DNA of 64,000 nt, taken from NCBI GenBank assembly GCA_916613615.1, contig OU744731.1, positions 57,046,289-57,110,288 on the forward strand, in the 5' to 3' direction. The translations under genes and the position numbers were made by a program. Shown piece by piece: positions 59,058-64,000 of the stretch. This DNA comes from Steromphala cineraria (lineage: Eukaryota > Mollusca > Gastropoda > Trochida > Trochidae). Numbering within the stretch: the stretch's first letter is position 1; each line of letters opens with the position of its first letter. The notes below the pieces were generated by a model that saw nothing but the letters and a program-made list of their open reading frames with translations, searched no databases and was not told where the DNA came from.

Positions 59058-59200
59058 CAAAACCGACAAAAACCAACAAGAAACCGACAAGAACCAACAA
59101 AAAAACCGATGAGAACCGACAAGAAAACCGACAGGAACCGACGGGACCAAACTCTCGATGAAACCGACCAAAACCAACGAGAAACCAGCAAGAATCGACG
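59058..59200. repeat. ACCGACAAGAA-type minisatellite in LTR
   Basis: About 13 imperfect copies of a 10-12-bp unit (ACCGACAAGAA, ACCAACAAGAAA, ACCGACGGG) just upstream of the TATA box in element orientation. It might act as a promoter-proximal array; that role is inference. Confidence 0.75.
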
Positions 59201-59690
59201 AGCTGTCAAATCAATAGATCGACAAAGTCTAGCAGAATCAGCAACAAAAAGATAAAACTATGAAACTTATCTTGGAAGAGCAATAAATATACTTGAAGGC
59301 AATAATAAAACATCATGAAGAGTAAATATTTAAAGAAATGTTATCATGACAGTTCAAAACAGTAAAGCTTACAGCGGAAGCAGTGACGTCTGTGACCCGG
59401 ATGTGTACACCAATTGACCTAGGTCATGGGGTCAAGGCAGCTCACAATGTTTACAATGTCACGGATAGGCACACATGTATGGGAGAGGATTGTGAGATAA
59501 TCATGAGGTATTTACGTTAGTTTATGATAGGAAGTTGTTTGGAATAAATAAAAGATATGATGAGGGCTGATATATATTTACAGGGGCAAAATGACACTTT
59601 GAAATAGATACAAGTAAACCTTGCAAAACTCATGTTACGGCCGAAAGGATTATCATAAGAAATAACGTGGAAATCTGATTCCTCACATTA

Positions 59691-59700
59691 CCCTCCGCTT
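59691..59700 (-). other. Polypurine tract
   Basis: The minus strand reads AAGCGGAGGG followed by TAA and then the LTR start TGTGAGG. This is the expected primer site for plus-strand synthesis. Confidence 0.7.
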
Positions 59701-60238
59701 AAGTGTTTGACGCCCTCGCAAACACAACTTTTCAAAACCTAATTAATAAAGATGTACAGTCTTGGACAATTTCACACAGGAAAACACTATCTAGCATATA
59801 TAGTAAATTGCTAAACCTGTAGAACTTCAATTTAACAATAATATACAACAATTCAGTCACACTTCTGCCAGTGTGTCGTCCACGTTCTGATGGTCGACTC
59901 TTATCCCAGTCAGAAAGCAGTAGTGCCGAGGACCTGTCAACGTCATCATTCATCTCAATTCTGTCGGCTTAGAGGATGCTGCGAAGTCTTCTTCTAATCC
60001 GGCTCCTTGCCATCAAGGCATCCTCTGACTCTGTTTGCTGTAGCACTCTGACAAGCTACATACCCCGATGCAACTGTCTCATCATTGGTGATACTGACAC
60101 CATGGACTGCATGACTTGATGAGCTGTAACGCAATAACTATTAATGATACATGTAAAAAAAAACATCTTTCAATATAATACATTCATTTGTGTCAAATAC
60201 TAATTAATCAATCTCTTTTTCAGGGACGGATGGCTGTA
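59701..60238. other. LTR element 3' untranslated region
   Basis: Between the stop of the second ORF and the polypurine tract. No integrase core or envelope-like frame was found; short open frames only. Confidence 0.6.
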
Positions 60239-61612
60239 TCAAGTGGACCGCTGACTCATAACATCATCAGGCGAGCTCTTCTTACAACACTCCCGACACT
60301 GTGTCACCCACTTCTTCACATCTTCCCTGATTCTGTACCAATAAAACCTCGTCAGCAACTTGGCCTTCGTCTTCTTACGTCCTGAGTGACGAGATGACGA
60401 ACTGCCATGGGCCTGGCTTAAGACATCTTCTCTCAAGCTGCTTGGCACGATGAGTTGTAACGATTCCATCTTTCCTCCACAGGTATCCCTTCTGAAAAGG
60501 AGACCATTTAGAATTATCAGGCTGTCCCAGGACAGCAAATAATGTCTTACGCTAGGAATCATCATAGATGGCTCCTCTCCTGATGGATGATTTCCTTCCT
60601 TCATCCATCTCAGTATCGGCTGCAGATCTTCGTCTGTAGTCTGCTTCCGATGAATTTCATCAAGAGTGATGCCGCTCCAGGGAATCCAGTTTTCCTTGGA
60701 TCCATTTCCATGTAGCGTAGACACTCCTCTACTAATGTCACCAACTCTCAGTGACCAGGCATTCCACATGCTTTTTAATCTGATGAGCGAGTTCTTCAGC
60801 AACCCTCCGCTCAGCAGATAACTCCTTTCCCCCAGGATACATCGTCTCAGCTCGATCAGCAACTTCACTGCATTGCCGAACATCTCTGGCAGATTCCTCT
60901 TGGAAGCTGCTATGATGCACCAACTGCAAACTCTCAAGCACAATAATACAACAAGCAACAAAATTACTGTGATGAACTTATCTTTGAATACTACAGCTTT
61001 TGCCTGAGGCAAACCTTTACAAGCAGTTAAGTCTGAAGTGTAAGTCCCTTGTATCACAGATGCATTATTCTGCGTCTCGTGTAGATTTCTCTTGACAGTC
61101 GTTATACCGCATGAGCAACCCATGCTCAAGCCCAGTACACAAATAATCAGCAGAATGAAGCAGACAAACTCACATTGAAGCGCTCCAATAACTTCCTTAG
61201 ACACACAGTCTGAAGTCTGAGTTCTTCTTATCACAGGTGAAGTATTCTGCTTCCTGCCAACTTTCTTTCTCCGTTTACTACAGGAAGGCTGCATTTCTTC
61301 AACTGTCAATTCGTCTTCTCCGCTTGAAGTCTTAATTATTTCTTTAAAATCTAAAAGTTTCCCCCTAACTACTGCATCTTGTGAAGATGACACTTCTCTT
61401 CTTACTGTGGTTTCAATGTCTCCCTGCTGTTTTACTTCTGCCTGATCAGCTACCACGTCGTCATGCTGATCCTGGCCTCTTGAATTGTCGACCAACTTTA
61501 GGCCTGATGGGTTGGTCCCTCGAAGTTTAAAGCGCTGTCCTGATGGCAGTGAGTGGTCGCTTGCTTCACCTGTTGCACGTAGCCTTGATTGGTCGTTCCA
61601 CGATTTGGACAT
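60239..61612 (-). CDS. Second ORF: duplicated membrane module plus integrase zinc-finger remnant
   Basis: 457 codons in another frame, overlapping the gag end. Residues 1-118 are polar. Residues about 120-178 and 179-242 are tandem copies of one module: (A/P)SVI-Q-TSD wording, a hydrophobic segment (CFILLIICVLGLSM; FITVILLLVVLLCL) and KRNL(H/P)E at the end. Residues about 310-445 are a Ty3-type pre-integrase and H2C2 zinc-binding domain (LLTRFYWYRIREDVKKWVTQ, CRECC). The frame ends before the DDE core. No protease or RT similarity was seen. The function of the membrane module is unknown. Confidence 0.8.
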   Translation of the reverse strand: MSKSWNDQSRLRATGEASDHSLPSGQRFKLRGTNPSGLKLVDNSRGQDQHDDVVADQAEVKQQGDIETTVRREVSSSQDAVVRGKLLDFKEIIKTSSGEDELTVEEMQPSCSKRRKKVGRKQNTSPVIRRTQTSDCVSKEVIGALQCEFVCFILLIICVLGLSMGCSCGITTVKRNLHETQNNASVIQGTYTSDLTACKGLPQAKAVVFKDKFITVILLLVVLLCLRVCSWCIIAASKRNLPEMFGNAVKLLIELRRCILGERSYLLSGGLLKNSLIRLKSMWNAWSLRVGDISRGVSTLHGNGSKENWIPWSGITLDEIHRKQTTDEDLQPILRWMKEGNHPSGEEPSMMIPSVRHYLLSWDSLIILNGLLFRRDTCGGKMESLQLIVPSSLREDVLSQAHGSSSSRHSGRKKTKAKLLTRFYWYRIREDVKKWVTQCRECCKKSSPDDVMSQRST

Positions 61613-62913
61613 TCTCGGATAAAGTGAGATGGGTCACCACAGTGGTAACAGGCCCTCGGTTTGGTGTTCTGCATCGCCGATCCTTGGAATCTGCCACTTA
61701 CGTTGGGTTGGTTCATGACGCCACGTTGCTTCTTCAACTCCTCTTGTAACAGCTTGATTTCTCGTTTCATCTGTTCCATCTCCGAACTCTCTTGCTTCTT
61801 CTCGGCTTCGGTATTCGAGCTGAAGGTTTTCTTTATCACTCTATTCTTGTTTGATGGCTGCGTCCTGGCGATGATGGTCTCGTCCTCTTCTGCTGCGCTC
61901 GCCTCCTCCTCTACAGCTATTGCTCTGGTGTACTTCTCCCGGACTCGGGTGTCGCTGTTATTCCTCTGCATCTCCCTGAAACAAACCATTTCATACACAG
62001 CATCATCAATGGTGATCGGTTCCTTAATATATTCCACGTGAAACCTCGCCTTGTCGTCGTAAGCCCCGTCGAAGAACTTCCTCAGTAGGTCTTCCTGTCT
62101 GGTCTCGTGGTCACGTCGCGGGTAAGCCTTGTCGTAGAGTCTTTTCAGTTCAGCTGCAAAGTCCTCCGGGGATTCCCCAGATTTTTGTTGTCGACGACTG
62201 TATTGTGTCTTGTAGCTTTTTGAAGTCTCGATGATTCTGAAGCGGTTGTGAAGTTCTTTGCAGAGGGACTTGTAACTTCTTCTTGTTTCAGGCGTCAACT
62301 GTTCGAACACGAACTCTCCGGCGTGACCCTGTAGTCTCGGCAGCAGCTCATCCAGCTTCTCGTCCGGACTCAAACCCTGACGTGCAGTGACCTCTTGGAA
62401 TCGGTTGAACCATACGGTCCATGACTCCTTACCTGTAAATGGTGGGAGCTTAATGTGTTTGTGTGACCTATTACTAGGTCTGCTACGAAATGAAGTATTA
62501 TTCCCCTCACTTTCCCCCTCAGATTCACTTGTGTGTGGTGAGTCAAAATGACGAGTGTGTCGGAGTCTTCTCCGATTAGCTTGGAACCTTTGTTCTGCCA
62601 TATCCCTGTGTATGCCTTCAACTGCCCCACTCAGTGTTGACATTGCCTGACAAACATGATGTATCTGATCTTTCATTGCTTCTAGGTCATTATCTGCGAT
62701 GCCTGTCTGCTGGGATGTCTGGGACATATCGCCATGTTGGGATGAGTGCATGCTATGACTGGGCAATGGAACTTGTTCATGTGTGTCAGTGTGATGCCCC
62801 TCAAGTTGTATTAATTCAGGGATGATGATGCAGGGATGTTGCTGGGTTTGCATTGGGCTGGTTCTGTGGGTCATTGATCTTGTTTTGATTTTATTTTCAG
62901 CAGGGGAAGTCAT
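61498..62913 (-). CDS. Ty3-like Gag polyprotein
   Basis: 471 codons. It has a charged, disordered N-terminus, then a capsid-like region (KLPPFTGKESWTVWFNRFQE, later ELHNRFRI and QYSRRQQKSGESPEDFAAEL) typical of Ty3-like gag. A coiled-coil stretch rich in E/K follows (about residues 370-395, EMEQMKREIKLLQEELKKQR), and one CCHC zinc knuckle at about 428-441 (CYHCGDPSHFIREC). It is intact from ATG to stop. Its last 115 bases overlap the next frame, as in frameshift-linked gag-pol. Confidence 0.9.
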   Translation of the reverse strand: MTSPAENKIKTRSMTHRTSPMQTQQHPCIIIPELIQLEGHHTDTHEQVPLPSHSMHSSQHGDMSQTSQQTGIADNDLEAMKDQIHHVCQAMSTLSGAVEGIHRDMAEQRFQANRRRLRHTRHFDSPHTSESEGESEGNNTSFRSRPSNRSHKHIKLPPFTGKESWTVWFNRFQEVTARQGLSPDEKLDELLPRLQGHAGEFVFEQLTPETRRSYKSLCKELHNRFRIIETSKSYKTQYSRRQQKSGESPEDFAAELKRLYDKAYPRRDHETRQEDLLRKFFDGAYDDKARFHVEYIKEPITIDDAVYEMVCFREMQRNNSDTRVREKYTRAIAVEEEASAAEEDETIIARTQPSNKNRVIKKTFSSNTEAEKKQESSEMEQMKREIKLLQEELKKQRGVMNQPNVSGRFQGSAMQNTKPRACYHCGDPSHFIRECPNRGTTNQGYVQQVKQATTHCHQDSALNFEGPTHQA

Positions 62914-63268
62914 TACGGATAAGCAAGGCCTTGAAGCCTATTCCTATCACTGAGTTCTTGTTGTGACCAACTAAAATATCTTACACAATTACCTATAAAT
63001 TCAGACAGTTTTCCCTATTGACTATGAATTCAAATAAAAGAACCTGGTTCTTAACAAGAATAAGATTTCTCTATTTATTCACCAAGTCTGGAATAAAGTA
63101 AAGCCATTAGATATCCCTACAAGATACCAAACACTAATATTGATAAAACTACCTTTTGCCTTGATATAACTATTTGCAAATATGCACAAAACTAATCAGC
63201 CATCAATTTTGAATAAATTTCAGAAAGGATATGGGATCGAATCACTGGATGTGTATAAGAATAATCAC

Positions 63269-63286
63269 ATCCCACTTCTGACACCA
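63269..63286 (-). other. Primer-binding site, tRNA-Leu
   Basis: On the minus strand TGGTGTCAGAAGTGGGAT lies six bases after the LTR end. It is complementary to the 3' end of a eukaryotic tRNA-Leu (CAA-type ending ATCCCACTTCTGACACCA). Confidence 0.8.
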
Positions 63287-63292
63287 AAAAGT

Positions 63293-64000
63293 TGTGACGA
63301 CCATGTGAAATAGCCTCTGTCAGGATGGCTAATCTTTCTTAATTCATGAATTCTCATTCAAGGCAAAAGACAATTCAACAAGTTCTTAAAGTTCAATAAA
63401 GTTTATTCAGTAACAACAGAATTCAACAAATAATGGCAAGTAGATATATGCTATTTCTGAATAGAAATATATATAAGTGCTTTAATTTACTATCTTGCAA
63501 CAAAAACAATAAACTTCCAAGTGTATCACAGTAGCTTGTTTGCAACTCTGCTACTCAGATTAAATCATTTAACTAACCATGAAACGTCAATACCAAATAT
63601 ATCAATTAATGTCTACAATCTTGAACCAAAGTGCCAAATGTCTATCTAGCACTAACTCTTGAACCTCAGTATTTATAGCAGGTATCTACAGCATAAACCT
63701 TCACTGTACTATAACTCTCAAATACTGAAATGCACATATCAATATTGACAACAATTAATATGTCTCCATTTACACAATGGACACAGCACTACAACTCTGG
63801 ACGATTATCAACTCTACGTACTACAACTGGAGCACGATCAACTGTTCATGAAACTACGATACAAATATAGCACCTTGAAAACTATTCAGTTTGCTTTGTA
63901 ATCGTAAACTTTTATGAGAAAAATCCCCCAAACACTATCGTAAAACTTTACCTATAAAGATGAGTGTTTGCTACCACATTATCGATCAAAATATCATTAA
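63293..64000 (-). repeat. 5' LTR (partial)
   Basis: The first 708 bp on the plus strand repeat 58191-58898. The rest, including its promoter, lies outside the window. If intact it would end near position 64789. Confidence 0.92.

Larger units (their letters stand above)
58191..59687 (-). repeat. 3' LTR
   Basis: About 1497 bp with TG...CA ends. In element orientation it contains a TATA box at 59044-59051, a minisatellite-like stretch of ACCGACAAGAA repeats at about 59058-59200, and an AATAAA at 58300-58305. The right boundary is set by the adjacent polypurine tract. Confidence 0.88.
58191..64000 (-). mobile_element. Ty3-like LTR retrotransposon, non-autonomous, 5' LTR truncated by window end
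   Basis: The 3' LTR is at 58191-59687. The 5' LTR starts at 63293 and runs off the window; the 708 bp of it that are visible show no difference from the 3' LTR by eye at a constant offset of 5102. LTR ends are TGTGA...TCACA. A tRNA-Leu primer-binding site and a polypurine tract are present. The internal 3.6 kb encodes gag and a second frame with an integrase zinc finger only. Protease, RT, RNase H and the integrase core are missing, so movement would need another element's enzymes. Confidence 0.93.

Noticed and set aside
61543..62041. Plus-strand frames over gag
   Set aside because: Antisense shadows of the gag ORF; the hydrophobic look comes from the reversed charged codons.

Overview
This is a eukaryotic, AT-rich, intron-rich and repeat-laden window. 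Two host genes are recognisable, both on the minus strand and both split into short exons with GT-AG introns. The repeat content suggests an invertebrate, most likely a mollusc and probably a bivalve. It includes a DIRS-type tyrosine-recombinase retrotransposon, a Ty3-like LTR element primed by tRNA-Leu, and tandem-core elements ending in (ACGG)n or GACGCC microsatellites that resemble the oyster 'pearl' type. The organism call is inference from repeat style, not from a species-specific marker.

Layout. 1-12.2 kb is gene-free: a 28-bp minisatellite with a 420-bp higher-order period (1.38-3.1 kb), an 896-bp TIR element, fold-back elements, two copies of a TTAA-flanked MITE, and a 12-copy 25-bp tandem array. 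12.75-34.34 kb is a complete mitochondrial-type glycerol-3-phosphate acyltransferase gene (GPAM/GPAT1-like). I assembled 22 coding exons by hand; every intron phase closes and the product is 816 aa with acyltransferase motifs I-IV. Its introns carry a 28-bp minisatellite, MITEs, a pearl-like array and a broken DIRS retrotransposon (24.9-29.5 kb). A hAT-like MITE sits directly on one splice donor. 34.4-50.5 kb is an intergenic stretch with several MITE families, a tRNA-derived SINE and two pearl-like arrays. 50.55-58.03 kb holds the 3' half of WDR6 (scaffold subunit for tRNA Nm34 methylation): five exons, the last separated from the others by a 4.6-kb repeat-filled intron. 58.19-64 kb is an LTR retrotransposon on the minus strand, entering the window from its 5' LTR. 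It inserted about 160 bp upstream of the first visible WDR6 exon, so the WDR6 N-terminal exons must lie beyond the window or be lost.

Most noteworthy: (1) the hAT-like MITE whose 8-bp target-site duplication is itself the splice donor GTAAGTAC, leaving a donor on each side of the insert; (2) the non-autonomous LTR element with no visible difference between its LTR copies, a gag with a zinc knuckle, no protease/RT/RNase H, and a tandemly duplicated module with a membrane segment in each copy between gag and an integrase zinc-finger remnant; (3) repeated intronic copies of exon 3' ends with their splice donors in four GPAM introns; (4) a shared sequence core in three otherwise different pearl-like arrays; (5) a possible single-base frameshift in WDR6 and a compensated frame change in GPAM exon 4. 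Everything was read by eye; no alignment or search was run.
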